Shown here one piece after another: positions 1 through 13,748 of a stretch of DNA of 64,000 nt. The notes under the pieces are model-generated. The model was given only the letters and a program-made list of their open reading frames with translations. It was not told the origin of the DNA and did no database searches. Both the position numbers and the translations under genes were made by a program. This DNA comes from Arthrobacter sp. V1I7 (GTDB lineage: Bacteria; Actinomycetota; Actinomycetes; Actinomycetales; Micrococcaceae): the NCBI RefSeq assembly GCF_030817015.1, contig NZ_JAUSYS010000001.1, positions 4,806,129-4,870,128 of the forward strand. Direction: 5' to 3'. The first letter of the stretch is position 1. The number at the start of each line of letters is the position of its first letter.

Positions 1-876
1 GCCGCCCACCACCTGTTGCTGGGCCACGGCCTGGCAACGCAGCGGCTGCGCGCCCGGGACCCGGAGGCAAAGCTCGGCATCACCCTCAACCTCAACGTCG
101 TCGACCCGGTGGACCCCGCCGACGAGGGGGACCGCGACGCCGCCCGCCGCCTTGACGGCCAGTCCAACCGGATCTTCCTGGACCCGCTGTTCCGCGGCGA
201 GTACCCCCCCGATCTGCTGGCGGACGTGGCCCACCTCGGCCTGGCCGAGGTCATCCGCGAGGGCGACCTGGAAGTCATCGCGGAGCCGATCGACCTGCTC
301 GGAGTGAACTACTACCACGGCGAAGCCGTCACCAAGACGCCGCCTGCTCCCGCGGCCACCGCGCCCGTGGCCGCCGCGCCGCCGTCGCCCTTTGCCGCCC
401 CGCAGCCGTCGCCCTTTGTCGCCGCCGACGGCGCACATTCCGTGCCGCGGGGCCTGCCGGTCACCGGAATGGGTTGGGAAGTCCAGCCCGACGGCCTCCG
501 GCGGTTGCTGAACCGGGTGCAGCAGGACTACACGGGACCGGCCGGCATTCCGATCTACATCACCGAGAACGGGGCTGCCTACGAGGACGTCCCCGATGCA
601 GCCGGCTTCGTCGATGACCAGGAGCGCCTCGCCTTCTTCGACGTCCACCTTCGAGCCCTCCACGCGGCATTGGCCGACGGGGTGGATGTGCGCGGATACT
701 TGGCGTGGTCCCTGATGGACAACTTTGAATGGGCCTACGGCTACTACCAGCGTTTTGGGCTGGTGCGGGTGGACTATGAATCCCAGCAGCGCATCCCCAA
801 GGCCAGCGGCCGCTGGTACGCCGGAGTCGCCGCGCAAAACGCGTTGCCGGCTGAGCCGGGACTGCAGCCCGCCTAG
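1..876 (+). CDS. Beta-glucosidase, glycoside hydrolase family 1 (C-terminal part, cut by window edge)
   Basis: The reading frame is open from base 1, so the N-terminus lies outside the window; about 291 residues are visible against roughly 450-480 for the family. The catalytic nucleophile motif ITENGAAY is present, followed by the characteristic GH1 C-terminal stretch WSLMDNFEWAYGYYQRFG, which lines the aglycone site. The acid/base NEP motif must lie upstream. GH1 enzymes hydrolyse terminal beta-glucosides, usually in the cytoplasm. A Pro/Ala-rich loop (PPAPAATAPVAAAPPSPF) is inserted between the NYY segment and the nucleophile motif, and its PSPFAAPQPSPF part is an internal duplication. The stop is TAG at 874-876. 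Confidence 0.93.
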   Translation, partial: AAHHLLLGHGLATQRLRARDPEAKLGITLNLNVVDPVDPADEGDRDAARRLDGQSNRIFLDPLFRGEYPPDLLADVAHLGLAEVIREGDLEVIAEPIDLLGVNYYHGEAVTKTPPAPAATAPVAAAPPSPFAAPQPSPFVAADGAHSVPRGLPVTGMGWEVQPDGLRRLLNRVQQDYTGPAGIPIYITENGAAYEDVPDAAGFVDDQERLAFFDVHLRALHAALADGVDVRGYLAWSLMDNFEWAYGYYQRFGLVRVDYESQQRIPKASGRWYAGVAAQNALPAEPGLQPA

Positions 877-1556
877 CTCGACGCCCGAAAGCCCAGTGTC
901 CCAAGCAGCCCCCATCGGCAATGGCAAGCACTTCGCTTCCCAGACGTCCGTGGCACGGTCGAGATCGGGCGGCCGCCGGCCACAATCGCGTCGCCAGTAA
1001 TGTCGGCGGTGACAATGTCCAGGGCGGCCACCGACACCTGGACGAAGTCGGCCCGGCCCGCACCGGCCGTCCAGACATGGGTCCCCACGCTCCGCCGAGC
1101 CGACGTGGCCAGCGCGGAAAAATGCTTGTGATCGGCGCCGACATTGGGATTCTTGCCGCCGGCCCTTATACACCCCGCAATGGTGGATTGGTCTTTAAAT
1201 CGCCAAGCTCGTAGACTTGGTAGGCGCTAGGTGGCGCGGAGCGTGTGCAATTGCTCCGGTTGGCGGGATTTGTCAGCAGAAACGACAGTCCTGATGGCCG
1301 GTAGTTAGGGGCTCAAGTTGCGGGCACTCCTGTATTCGCCCAGTATCCCGGCACTTCGCAGCGGCTTTCCGAAAGGATTCCGCCGCCCGTGACCGTGGCC
1401 CACAATCTTCGCCGCAGTGAGGACGACAGCCGGTTTGCGCCGGCAGCCTGAACTTTGGGGCCGAGGAAAAATGTGGGGGCTGGACGCGGACGCTGCCTGT
1501 CGCACGGTTAGGCGGGAACTCCGCCAACCGGTTCATTTATTTTTAGGAGAGTCGTC
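877..1556. other. Intergenic region upstream of rpmB, no confident gene
   Basis: I see no convincing gene in these 680 bases; the short ORFs have no recognisable domain and no good ribosome binding site. The promoter of the ribosomal protein operon should lie in the last part. I looked for a Zur box (TGAnAATGATTnTCA type), because zinc-free ribosomal paralogues are often Zur-regulated, and found none here. Confidence 0.5.
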
Positions 1557-1793
1557 ATGGCAGCACACTGCCAGGTGACCGGAGCCGAGCCGGGCTTTGG
1601 ACACAGCATTTCGCACTCGCACCGTCGCAACAAGCGTCGGTTCGACCCGAACATCCAGAAGAAGCGCTACTGGGTTCCGTCCCTGCGCCGTAATGTCACC
1701 CTGCAGGTCTCTGCACGTGGCATCAAAACCATCGACGTGCGTGGCATCGACGTAGTCGTAGCCGCCATCCTGGCACGAGGAGTGAAGCTCTAG
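1557..1793 (+). CDS. rpmB: 50S ribosomal protein L28, zinc-free paralogue
   Basis: This 78-residue protein has the L28 signature [20 protein letters not shown] and the conserved region [12 protein letters not shown]. Only one cysteine (Cys5) is present, so the paired CxxC zinc-ribbon knuckles of the C+ form are missing and this is the C- type. The ATG follows AGGAG in TTTTAGGAGAGTCGTCATG. It is the first gene of a three-gene cluster with rpmG and rpsN; its TAG stop shares one base with the GTG start of rpmG, which indicates translational coupling. C- paralogues replace zinc-binding versions during zinc starvation in several actinobacteria. Whether a C+ copy exists elsewhere in this genome cannot be seen. 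Confidence 0.97.
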   Translation: MAAHCQVTGAEPGFGHSISHSHRRNKRRFDPNIQKKRYWVPSLRRNVTLQVSARGIKTIDVRGIDVVVAAILARGVKL

Positions 1794-1960
1794 TGGCAAA
1801 GGACAAGGACGTACGTCCGATCATCAAGCTCAAGTCGACCGCGGGCACGGGTTACACCTACGTGACGCGCAAGAACCGTCGTAACAACCCGGACCGCATG
1901 GTTCTGAAGAAGTACGACCCCAAAATCCGCCAGCACGTCGAATTCCGAGAGGAGCGCTAA
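1793..1960 (+). CDS. rpmG: 50S ribosomal protein L33, zinc-free paralogue
   Basis: This 55-residue protein starts at GTG overlapping the rpmB stop (TAGTG). It shows the L33 pattern [19 protein letters not shown] ... [19 protein letters not shown] ... HVEFREER. It has no cysteine, so the four zinc-coordinating Cys of the C+ form are absent. It belongs to the large subunit near the E site. It lies between rpmB and rpsN, 4 bp before the latter, and is surely co-transcribed with both. Confidence 0.96.
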   Translation: MAKDKDVRPIIKLKSTAGTGYTYVTRKNRRNNPDRMVLKKYDPKIRQHVEFREER

Positions 1961-1964
1961 ACAC

Positions 1965-2270
1965 ATGGCTAAGAAGTCAATGATCGCTAAGAACGAACAG
2001 CGTAAAGTCATCGTCGAGCGTTACGCTGCAAAGCGCCTCGAACTGAAGAAGGCTCTGGTTGATCCCAACTCAACCGACGAAGCACGCGAAGCTGCTCGCC
2101 TCGGCCTGCAGAAACTGCCCCGCAATGCCTCGCCGGTACGTCTGCGTAACCGCGACATCATCGATGGCCGTCCGCGCGGTACCTTCCAGAAGTTTGGCAT
2201 CTCCCGTGTTCGCTTCCGCGACATGGCTCACCGCGGTGAGCTCCCGGGCATCACGAAGTCTTCCTGGTAA
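1965..2270 (+). CDS. rpsN: 30S ribosomal protein S14, zinc-free long form
   Basis: The 101-residue length is the long, zinc-independent S14 type; the short zinc form has about 61 residues with CxxC motifs. The C-terminal RNA-binding signature [20 protein letters not shown] and the ending [18 protein letters not shown] are diagnostic. No cysteine is present. An AGGAGCG-type ribosome binding site lies in the rpmG tail. It is the last gene of the rpmB-rpmG-rpsN operon and is followed by a strong intrinsic terminator. Confidence 0.97.
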   Translation: MAKKSMIAKNEQRKVIVERYAAKRLELKKALVDPNSTDEAREAARLGLQKLPRNASPVRLRNRDIIDGRPRGTFQKFGISRVRFRDMAHRGELPGITKSSW

Positions 2271-2299
2271 TTCAGCACTCCTGAAGCCAGTGGCTTGAG

Positions 2300-2338
2300 A
2301 GAGGCCGGCACCCGTGTGGGTGCCGGCCTCTTCGTGTT
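2300..2338 (+). terminator. Rho-independent terminator of rpmB-rpmG-rpsN
   Basis: A GC-rich perfect stem (AGAGGCCGGCACCC paired with GGGTGCCGGCCTCT) around a four-base loop is followed by a T-rich TTCGTGTTT tail, 30 bases after the rpsN stop. Confidence 0.9.
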
Positions 2339-2492
2339 TAAGCCAGCCGGCCCGACGGCGTCCGGCGTGGATTGAGCCCTGACGGGGCGGCGGCCGGACG
2401 GTGATGGGAGTACACCTCCCGGCCATCGGTGCGGCCGTCGGTGCGGTCAGCGGTGCGGTCAGCTGCGGTGACCGAGCGCTCACGGGGTGGAG

Positions 2493-2521
2493 TTGCGCTG
2501 GGGGTTGGGTGGGTGTATTGT
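2493..2521 (+). promoter_or_regulatory. rrn operon promoter (TTGCGC-17-TATTGT)
   Basis: TTGCGC at 2493-2498 and TATTGT at 2516-2521 are separated by 17 bases, about 425 bases before the mature 16S. The sequence from 2489 to 2758 is repeated exactly at 63731-64000 in front of a second rrn operon. Perfect preservation beginning 4 bases before the -35 supports its role as the rrn promoter and leader. Other promoters further upstream are possible. Confidence 0.6.
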
Positions 2522-2763
2522 TTTCTAAGTCGCCGAGAGGGAGACCAGCGGGAATGCTGGGAACCGGAGGCGGCCAATCCCCTAAATTTTCAAGGCCAGG
2601 ATCTGGTTGGCGTTTTGTGCGCTGCGGGTTCGGGTGGGGTTGGTTTGGTTGCTGGTGTGGGTCCTGGAAGCGGGATTTGCATCGGGGGCTGGAACCGGGT
2701 AAGTTTGAAAAGTTGCTCCGGAGCGATCCACGGCTGAGATGTTGTGGTGGTGCCGGGTGTGTC

Positions 2764-2786
2764 TGTTGTTTGAGAACTCAATAGTG
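2764..2786 (+). promoter_or_regulatory. boxA-like antitermination element in the rrn leader
   Basis: The sequence TTGTTTGAGAACTCAATAGT is the widely conserved actinobacterial rrn leader element thought to recruit the Nus antitermination complex. A near-copy, TTGTTTGAGAACTACATAGT, occurs in the 16S-23S spacer at about 4834-4854, as expected for a boxA repeated before 23S. Confidence 0.6.
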
Positions 2787-2946
2787 TGCCAAGTTTGTTG
2801 ATACCAATTTATTTATATGGATTGGTTGTTTTGCCGGGCCCGCCACCCCGTGGTGTGGTCTGGTTTTTACAGCTGGTTTCAAATTTTGTGCAGCCGGTTT
2901 CTCCCGTTTTCCCGGGGGTGTTGGTTGTGTCTGTTTTTGTTTTACT

Positions 2947-8127
<5,181 letters not shown>

Positions 8128-8369
8128 ACACTCTCTCCGTGAACGGATTCAAAAGACGTTCACACCATGAAGAGGGTACAAAGAAACAAGACTGCTTGCG
8201 TCCACTATGTGGTTCCCAACCAACAAACCCGGTCCCCGGGCTTTGTTGCCACGGGAACGAAACCACAACAAAATAACAACACCACAACTGCCCCCAACAG
8301 GGCAGAGCACATGTTGTAACACCAAAGTTTTCCCACCCCCGGGCACAGCCAGGCGGGGCGGGAGCAAGG

Positions 8370-8488
8370 GTTACGGCGGTCATAGCGTGGGGGAAACGCC
8401 CGGTCCCATCCCGAACCCGGAAGCTAAGACCCACAGCGCCGATGGTACTGCACCCGGGAGGGTGTGGGAGAGTAGGTCACCGCCGGAC
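8370..8488 (+). rRNA. rrf: 5S ribosomal RNA
   Basis: The 119-nt sequence begins GTTACGGCGGTCATAGCG and ends with the complementary CACCGCCGGAC. It contains the loop CCCATCCCGAACCCGGAAG and GGGAGAGTAGGTC. It lies 242 bases after 23S, and no tRNA is found in between. Confidence 0.97.
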
Positions 8489-8505
8489 AACCATTAGAAA
8501 CGGTC

Positions 8506-8545
8506 GAGAGCCTCCAACCACCAGGTTGGAGGCTCTCCCGCATTT
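8506..8545 (+). terminator. rrn operon terminator
   Basis: A perfect 14-bp stem (GAGAGCCTCCAACC with GGTTGGAGGCTCTC) and a four-base loop are followed by CCGCATTT, 17 bases after the 5S end. Confidence 0.9.
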
Positions 8546-8639
8546 AACCGGCTTATCGCAGATGAGGGCGTAGAGGCGGGCGCGTCGGGTGCCGAGGCAT
8601 CGCGCTGGCCGGTGATGTGGTTTACCGGCCATAACCGGC

Positions 8640-9060
8640 CACCGAGGCGGATCCGCTCTACGGCATCCTCAGGCAGCTACGCGCCGACGCCAACCCGCCC
8701 CCGGACTGGACCGCGGTCATCAACGCGCGTCCCTGCCGTGCCGGTCGAGCTCCGAACCTCGGGTGCGCGTCCCTGCCGTGCCGGTCGAGCTCCGAACCTC
8801 GGGCGGACCCTGAAACGGCGTGCCGCCGACCTGGTGGCCTACCTCGATCGCCTGGCTCACCGGCAACGGACCACCGAGGCCAGCAACGGCCGCCTCGAAC
8901 ACCTCTGCGGCACCCCCGGATTCCGCAACCCCACCAACTACACCACCCACGCCCCTGCTCGACACCGGCGGGCTCCGACCCCGACCACACCCTCATCTGC
9001 GATGAGCCCCTTCGCTGCATCTCGACAAACAACGAAGCTGTCGAGGTGCAACGAAGACTG
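8640..9060 (+). pseudogene. Remnant of an ISL3-family transposase C-terminus
   Basis: Two overlapping frames together rebuild the ISL3 transposase end. One gives RAADLVAYLDRL ... EASNGRLEHL ... GFRNPTNY; the shifted frame gives LLDTGGLRPRPHPHLR. In intact ISL3 transposases this region reads T-N-G-P-T-E-A-x-N-G-R-L-E and carries the catalytic Glu. The remnant is frameshifted more than once, has no start, and has no recognisable terminal inverted repeats. The upstream part (8650-8720) reads YGILRQLRADANPPPDW in one frame and is not recognised. It is a dead element between the rrn terminator and an IS256 fragment. Confidence 0.6.
8725..8803 (+). repeat. Tandem duplication, period 40 bp, two units
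   Basis: Bases 8725-8763 recur exactly at 8765-8803 with one base between them. The duplication lies inside the decayed ISL3 remnant and probably arose after inactivation. Confidence 0.9.
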
Positions 9061-9105
9061 ACTGACATTGCAGAGAACCTGACGTAAGCAGCCATCGTCA
9101 TCGTG

Positions 9106-9186
9106 GGGACTGTAATTTAAACGGTGTAACTCCGGAGAATTAGGAGGTTGCCGTGACTGATGTGATTAGTGATGTGACTGCTGCGA
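9106..9186 (+). mobile_element. Left-end fragment of an IS256-family element
   Basis: These 81 bases match the left end of the intact IS256 element at 42711-42791 with one mismatch. They include the GGTGTAACT terminal repeat, the AGGAGG ribosome binding site, and the first codons GTG ACT GAT GTG of the transposase. The rest of the element is gone, and the sequence runs directly into the 3' part of a nuclease gene on the other strand. Confidence 0.9.
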
Positions 9187-9857
9187 ACGTCCGGGAGGTC
9201 CGCCAGCTGGGGTGTCTGGTCCACGATGTATCCGGTAGCTGCGAGGGAGCCCTGATGCATGAATGCGGCTACTTTGAAGAATTTCAGCGGAATCTGCACG
9301 TCCCTGTAGATGGGGTCGGTGTCACTGAAGATCGGACCCGTGAAAACGACGAGCCGCCGGCCGTTGTCGGCGGCGTTGTCCTGCAGGTAGGACTCCAGAC
9401 CGAGCCAGAGGGCCAGGCCCTGATTAAACTTCGCCGCCTGCGGGGCCGCGTTCGTGTAGTGGAAAGTGTCCACGTTGGCCCGGGCAGCTTCCGCCCGTGT
9501 CCCGCCCCATACTGCTGATGCCCTGCGGGCGAGGTGGCCGCGGTCGATGTCGTTGCCGGCGTAGACCATCCCGCCCGTCTGCTGGTCCGCGCGCAGCCGC
9601 GGATCCAATCTCCACTGGATCCCTGACCGGTCCAGATCCATCAGCTTGGTGCCGTCAATTCCGAGGGCAGTGACAGCAGCCAGCCGCTTGTCCAGCCGCA
9701 TGAGGACGGAAAAGTGGGTGTAGGGAAGCAGGGTCGACTCGACGCCGTCCAGGGCCGGAATGCCAACCCGGACACCCAAAAACGCTTCATCGAACCCGGG
9801 ACGCTCGGAAAGATCCTCCGCAGTCAATGCGTGCTGGCTTTGCACTAATTCATCCAT
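9117..9857 (-). pseudogene. DNA/RNA non-specific endonuclease (NUC1 family), 3' end replaced by IS256
   Basis: The 246-residue frame contains the NUC1 (beta-beta-alpha metal) signature with the catalytic DRGH motif in NDIDRGHLARRA, the downstream Asn-containing stretch FHYTNAAPQAAKFNQGLALW, and VVFTGPIFSDTDP. Such enzymes cut DNA and RNA without sequence preference using a His general base and Mg2+. No signal peptide is seen. The last 22 residues, from about SSHITNHISHG, are encoded by the IS256 left-end fragment: the same C-terminal string is read from the antisense of the intact IS256 at 42.7 kb. The native C-terminus is therefore lost, although the catalytic core is intact and residual activity cannot be excluded. 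Confidence 0.8.
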
Positions 9858-9970
9858 CGGCAGACCGTATCAGTGCCCGGCGACAGAAGCACGGATGCAT
9901 CTAGTGCCCTCAGGCGAAGCGAAATCTCCTGGAGGATCTTCACGCGCGGTGCTCCTTGTCTTGCAGCTAG

Positions 9971-11705
9971 CCCGGATTTTGCATCGGTCGTCGGTCGGGG
10001 TGTTGATGGCGGCTGAGCGGCTGGCGTGTTGTCTGGGCGGATTCCGGGCACCCTCGACCGTCCCATGCGCCGGGGTTGGCGCGGGTTTCCACGTACCCGT
10101 GATGGCTGTCTGTCTGCTCGCAGTGATGGGGCTGGTTCCGGGCGTCAGGTCTGCATGATGGCGGTGGGGTTCTTGAGGCTCGCCGCGATGCTTGCGGTGG
10201 CTTCGAGTAATCTGTGGATCAGTTGGTGTTCGGGTGCCGTTCCGGGCAGGAGGAGATAGCTCTTTCTGGCGCGGGTGATGATCTTGCCTGCAGTGGCGAA
10301 GAGCCGGTAGCGCCAGCGTTTGATGTCCCATCCCTTGGCGTGGTCGCCGGCGGGGAGCGCGGTGAGCTGGAGCCAGGAGACGAGGTTGGAGGCCAGGGCT
10401 GCGATCCACGCCCAGGCCTGGTTCGCGGCGAAGTCGAAGAACGGCAGCTTGCCCAGACCGGTGTTTTTCAGGGTCTTGATCCGGTTTTCGCACCGGGCCC
10501 GGGCGCGGTGTCTGGCGTCAAGGAACGGGCCGTGCCAGCGCGGTGAGTTGGTCAGGAACGCGGTGATCCGGTGCCCGTCGATGTCCAGCAGCGTCGGTTG
10601 CGCGCCGGGGTGCAGGGGCTCGGCGCGCAGGAACAGGTTCGTTCCCGGCGGGTAGTCGGTGAGCGGGATGATGTCGGTGGCGTTGATGACCCAGGCATCG
10701 GTCCGGTCGTTGCCGGCCTGGTCCAGGGCCGGCTGCCAGTTCTTCTTGTCGTTGATCCAATCGACCATGTGGGCTTTGGCCGCGGGGACGGGGTAGGAGA
10801 CGGAGAACTGGGCGTTCCGGCTGTGCAGGTACCAGAGGAACTTCCTTGAGGCTCCGGCGCTGTCGGTGCGGACCAGGACGTTCTCTCCGGCCAGCGCCCC
10901 GGTCTCGTCGAAGAATCCTTCGGGCAGGCCGGACACGGCGGTCTCGAAGACGCGGATGTGGTCATCGGCGCTGTTCGCGCCGGCGTTGCCGGTCCGCAGC
11001 AGGCAGGCGAGGATTTCCCCGGTGCCGTTACCGGCACCGTAGTCACAGGACGCGATGAAGGGGGCGAAGCCGTAGCCGCCCTTGTAGGTGCCGGCGACGT
11101 TTTCCTTCTCCGAGTGTGAGGCCACGAGGGTGGCGTCCAGGTCCAGGATGAGCGGATCCGCCGCTGTCGCCGACAACGCCGGGTTCCGGTTCCCGGCCGC
11201 TTCCCAGGCCGTGGAGCGCAGTTGCCGGGTGAGGGTTTCGATGCCATAGCCGAACAGCTCGGGGTTCGTCACGGTCCGTTCGAAAAACCGGGACACCGTC
11301 GCGTTCGAGGGCAGCTGGCCGAAGACCCCCGGTGAGACCCGCAGGATGTCCAGATCGGACACGTGTTCACCTCCGGCGGCCAGCATCGCCGCCAGAGAAC
11401 CGACCAGCCGGCCGGGCCGGTGCGTCGCGCCTGCGGGAACGAACTGGCCCAACCGGTCCTCGCACAGTGCCCCGAAACCCAGGGCATCCATGAAACCGGT
11501 CAGGACCTTCACCCCGGCGTGGGAGACCAGCGACTGGCCGGTGAAAGTGACCGGAACCGACGGAAAAACACAGGTAGACTTTTGCATCGAAAGGGTGCTC
11601 CTTCACTCGGCAAATAACGGTCTCGACAACCACTATTTTCCCAGCTCAGAGCACCCTTTCCCTGCTTAAACACACACCCTCAGCCACCCGCCATGAAATC
11701 CCCGG
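9971..11705 (-). mobile_element. IS1380-family insertion sequence
   Basis: The transposase at 10145-11587 is flanked by imperfect inverted ends beginning TAGCCCGG (left TAGCCCGGATTTTGCAT; right, on the minus strand, TAGCCCGGGGATTTCATGGC). The flanking bases are CTAG on the left and CTAA on the right, compatible with a short, partly mutated target duplication. The size of about 1.73 kb is normal for IS1380. Confidence 0.75.
10145..11587 (-). CDS. IS1380-family transposase
   Basis: This is a full-length 480-residue DDE transposase of the Transposase DDE group 1 type. The first catalytic Asp lies in LILDLDATLVASHSEKENV, the second in LVRTDSAGASRKFL, and the glutamate in the basic RARARCENRIKTLKNTGLGK segment near residue 385, followed by the conserved NQAWAWIAALASNL. 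The ORF is intact, so the element may still be active. It starts ATG at 11587. The element sits between the truncated nuclease and a small hypothetical gene. Confidence 0.93.
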   Translation of the reverse strand: MQKSTCVFPSVPVTFTGQSLVSHAGVKVLTGFMDALGFGALCEDRLGQFVPAGATHRPGRLVGSLAAMLAAGGEHVSDLDILRVSPGVFGQLPSNATVSRFFERTVTNPELFGYGIETLTRQLRSTAWEAAGNRNPALSATAADPLILDLDATLVASHSEKENVAGTYKGGYGFAPFIASCDYGAGNGTGEILACLLRTGNAGANSADDHIRVFETAVSGLPEGFFDETGALAGENVLVRTDSAGASRKFLWYLHSRNAQFSVSYPVPAAKAHMVDWINDKKNWQPALDQAGNDRTDAWVINATDIIPLTDYPPGTNLFLRAEPLHPGAQPTLLDIDGHRITAFLTNSPRWHGPFLDARHRARARCENRIKTLKNTGLGKLPFFDFAANQAWAWIAALASNLVSWLQLTALPAGDHAKGWDIKRWRYRLFATAGKIITRARKSYLLLPGTAPEHQLIHRLLEATASIAASLKNPTAIMQT

Positions 11706-12055
11706 GCTAATGACGACTATCGACGGTGCAGCAGTAGTTGCGATACATGGTTGTAAGAATGACTGGCTCCCGGAAATCCGACTTCGGCCTTGCTAGTCAC
11801 CCCTGCTTGGTGAGACGCCTCGGGTTGAGAGGCAGGGGGCCTGCGCGAAGATCGACCGGCTTACGGGCGTGCGACCGATCAAAAAGCATCGCCCACTTCA
11901 ATCCGACGAAGAGGAACAGCAACTGCCTTGATCACCACGACCGCCAATAGCGGTTCTGCCTAAAAGGTTAAGCAACCGTGACCTTCGGGTCATTCATTCG
12001 TGGTGCAACACCCATTACTGTCAACAGCACCATCGGGGACGACGGAAGAGGCACG

Positions 12056-12343
12056 ATGAGCATCGACATCGAGATTGGTACAAGCCTCAGCAACGAGGAC
12101 GCAGCGCACTTCGCGGCCAAGACTGAAGCAATCATCGCGGCGATGCAACGGGTACGGGAACAGCACGCGGCATATAGCTGGGTGTGGACGGACGAGATCC
12201 GCTGTCGAGGATGCAGCGCCAGCCTCGACATACCGCTGCTTGCCAGTACGAACGCAAATGCCGACAAAGCTTTTCAGGCACATCAATTCGCCCAGCTTGA
12301 TGCCGTATTGGCTGCTGACAGACATCAGCACGGCGAATCATGA
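12056..12343 (+). CDS. Small hypothetical protein (phage-like)
   Basis: The frame is open from 11978, but the ATG at 12056 is preceded by GGAAGAGG at good spacing, giving a 95-residue product starting MSIDIEIGTSL. The middle contains RCRGCSASLDIP, a single CxxC that could bind metal. No family is recognised. The acidic, Ala/Gln-rich composition resembles small phage or mobile-element proteins. It lies alone between IS1380 and the deacetylase gene. Confidence 0.4.
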   Translation: MSIDIEIGTSLSNEDAAHFAAKTEAIIAAMQRVREQHAAYSWVWTDEIRCRGCSASLDIPLLASTNANADKAFQAHQFAQLDAVLAADRHQHGES

Positions 12344-12461
12344 AGGCTTCTTGAAATAGATGTAGTCGCAGCATCAACGCTCAGAGCCGGCACCGCAAGG
12401 CAAGGGCCGTCAGCACCGACCCTATAATCATGCTTGGTATATACCCCCGACGTCGCGCAGG

Positions 12462-13388
12462 TCAGGGAAAGGCGGCGCCGAGGGGGGTGAAGGCATAGCC
12501 CTTGTCCAGCAGGGCCGGGATCGCTGCCGCGAGTCCGGCCGCCGTGCCGGACCCGGGATGGTTTCCGTGGGAGATGATGATGTCACCAGGCCGGGCTTTG
12601 GCCGTTTCGGCGGCGACCTTTGGTGCCGGGTAGGTTGCCCCGGCGTCGGCGTTGATGCTGAAGCCGGTGGGGATCACGCCGAGGGCGAGAGTGATCTCGG
12701 CCGCGACGTCGTCCAGGTAAGCAGTGCCGGGACGGAAAAAGCCCGGGCGCTTACCGGTGATTTCTGTCAGGAGGCTGTCGTTGGACATGATCTCGTCATA
12801 GACCTGTCCACTGCTTCTCGTTCCGGGGATCCCGTAGGCGGAGTTACCTGTCACGCTCAGCGGCGCGTGGCGGGTTCCGTGGTTGGCCAGTTCAAAGAGC
12901 GGCTCAACCGCGAGTTCCCGTGTCAGCGTTTGGTTGGCGTGGATCCAACGCGCGTTCAGGAACAGCGTTGCCGGCACACCGAGGCGTTTCAGCATATCCA
13001 GGGCGGCGTGATCCGTTCCGGAGCCTCCGGGACCGCCGCAAAAGTCCAGCGTCAACGCGATCCCTGCCGCGGGCTCTGGCAGGACCTGGAGGACGTTCGG
13101 CGCCTGCAGACCCCAATAGGAAGGACGACGCCGAGAAAACTCGGCGATAATCTGCTCCTGCGACCGGCGCGTCGGCTCCGGCGCGGGAGGCAGCACAGGA
13201 GGTCCTGGCTCCGGAGAAACGTCAGGAACCGGCACAGCGGCTGACGATTCAGGCATCGGAAGAACTGTCGGCTCCGGTGCCGAAGGTAACGCGACGCTAG
13301 CCCCGCCGGGTTTGCATCCGGCGAGCAGCAAAGCCGTCGCTGACAGGAGGAACACCCGGCGCTGCGGATTATTGATCAATTGATGCAT
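12462..13388 (-). CDS. Polysaccharide deacetylase (NodB domain) lipoprotein
   Basis: The longest frame begins at 13433, but the ATG at 13388 (MHQLINNPQRR) puts a lipoprotein signal at the N-terminus: arginines, a hydrophobic core and the lipobox LLLAGC, predicting export and lipid anchoring. A Pro-rich linker follows (about residues 30-80), then a NodB-type domain. Motif 1 is LTLDFCGGPGG, motif 2 is ANHGTRHAPL (metal His pair), motif 3 is FFRPGTAYLDD and motif 5 is IIISHGNHPGSG. Motif 1 has a single Asp instead of the usual TFDD pair, as in some actinobacterial relatives. Such enzymes remove acetyl groups from cell wall or capsular N-acetylglucosamine; the substrate here is unknown. No operon partner is seen. 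Confidence 0.85.
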   Translation of the reverse strand: MHQLINNPQRRVFLLSATALLLAGCKPGGASVALPSAPEPTVLPMPESSAAVPVPDVSPEPGPPVLPPAPEPTRRSQEQIIAEFSRRRPSYWGLQAPNVLQVLPEPAAGIALTLDFCGGPGGSGTDHAALDMLKRLGVPATLFLNARWIHANQTLTRELAVEPLFELANHGTRHAPLSVTGNSAYGIPGTRSSGQVYDEIMSNDSLLTEITGKRPGFFRPGTAYLDDVAAEITLALGVIPTGFSINADAGATYPAPKVAAETAKARPGDIIISHGNHPGSGTAAGLAAAIPALLDKGYAFTPLGAAFP

Positions 13389-13748
13389 GGCGAAATTTTC
13401 CCACACCGATTTCCCCTGCCCGTTAGACAGCAAAGCGGCCTCGTCGGCACTGCCACTGGCAACCGTACATTTCGCACCGAAAGTTTGGCTGTGACGGCTG
13501 ATTATGGCGGCAGTTTTGGAACAACTTAAGGGACAGCGGGATTACGCAGCTGTGACTTTTCGTTCTGCCGGTTGTCGCGTGATCTCCGTAGTCCTTGTGG
13601 CACGGGACTGTAGATCTCGGGGTCAGCGGTCGGGGTGTGGCAACAGCCGGGGATTGAACGCGGAGGAAGGAACGCCGGCACCCGTTATGCGCGGAGTCGG
13701 ACGGTTCGTTCCGCGCTGGTTCTTTTCAAGAGGCCCGGGTCCGGCCGG
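13389..13748. other. Intergenic region, nothing recognisable
   Basis: These 360 bases separate the deacetylase start from the TPR pseudogene stop. A short + strand frame from 13504 has no recognisable content. No tRNA or repeat was found. Confidence 0.4.
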
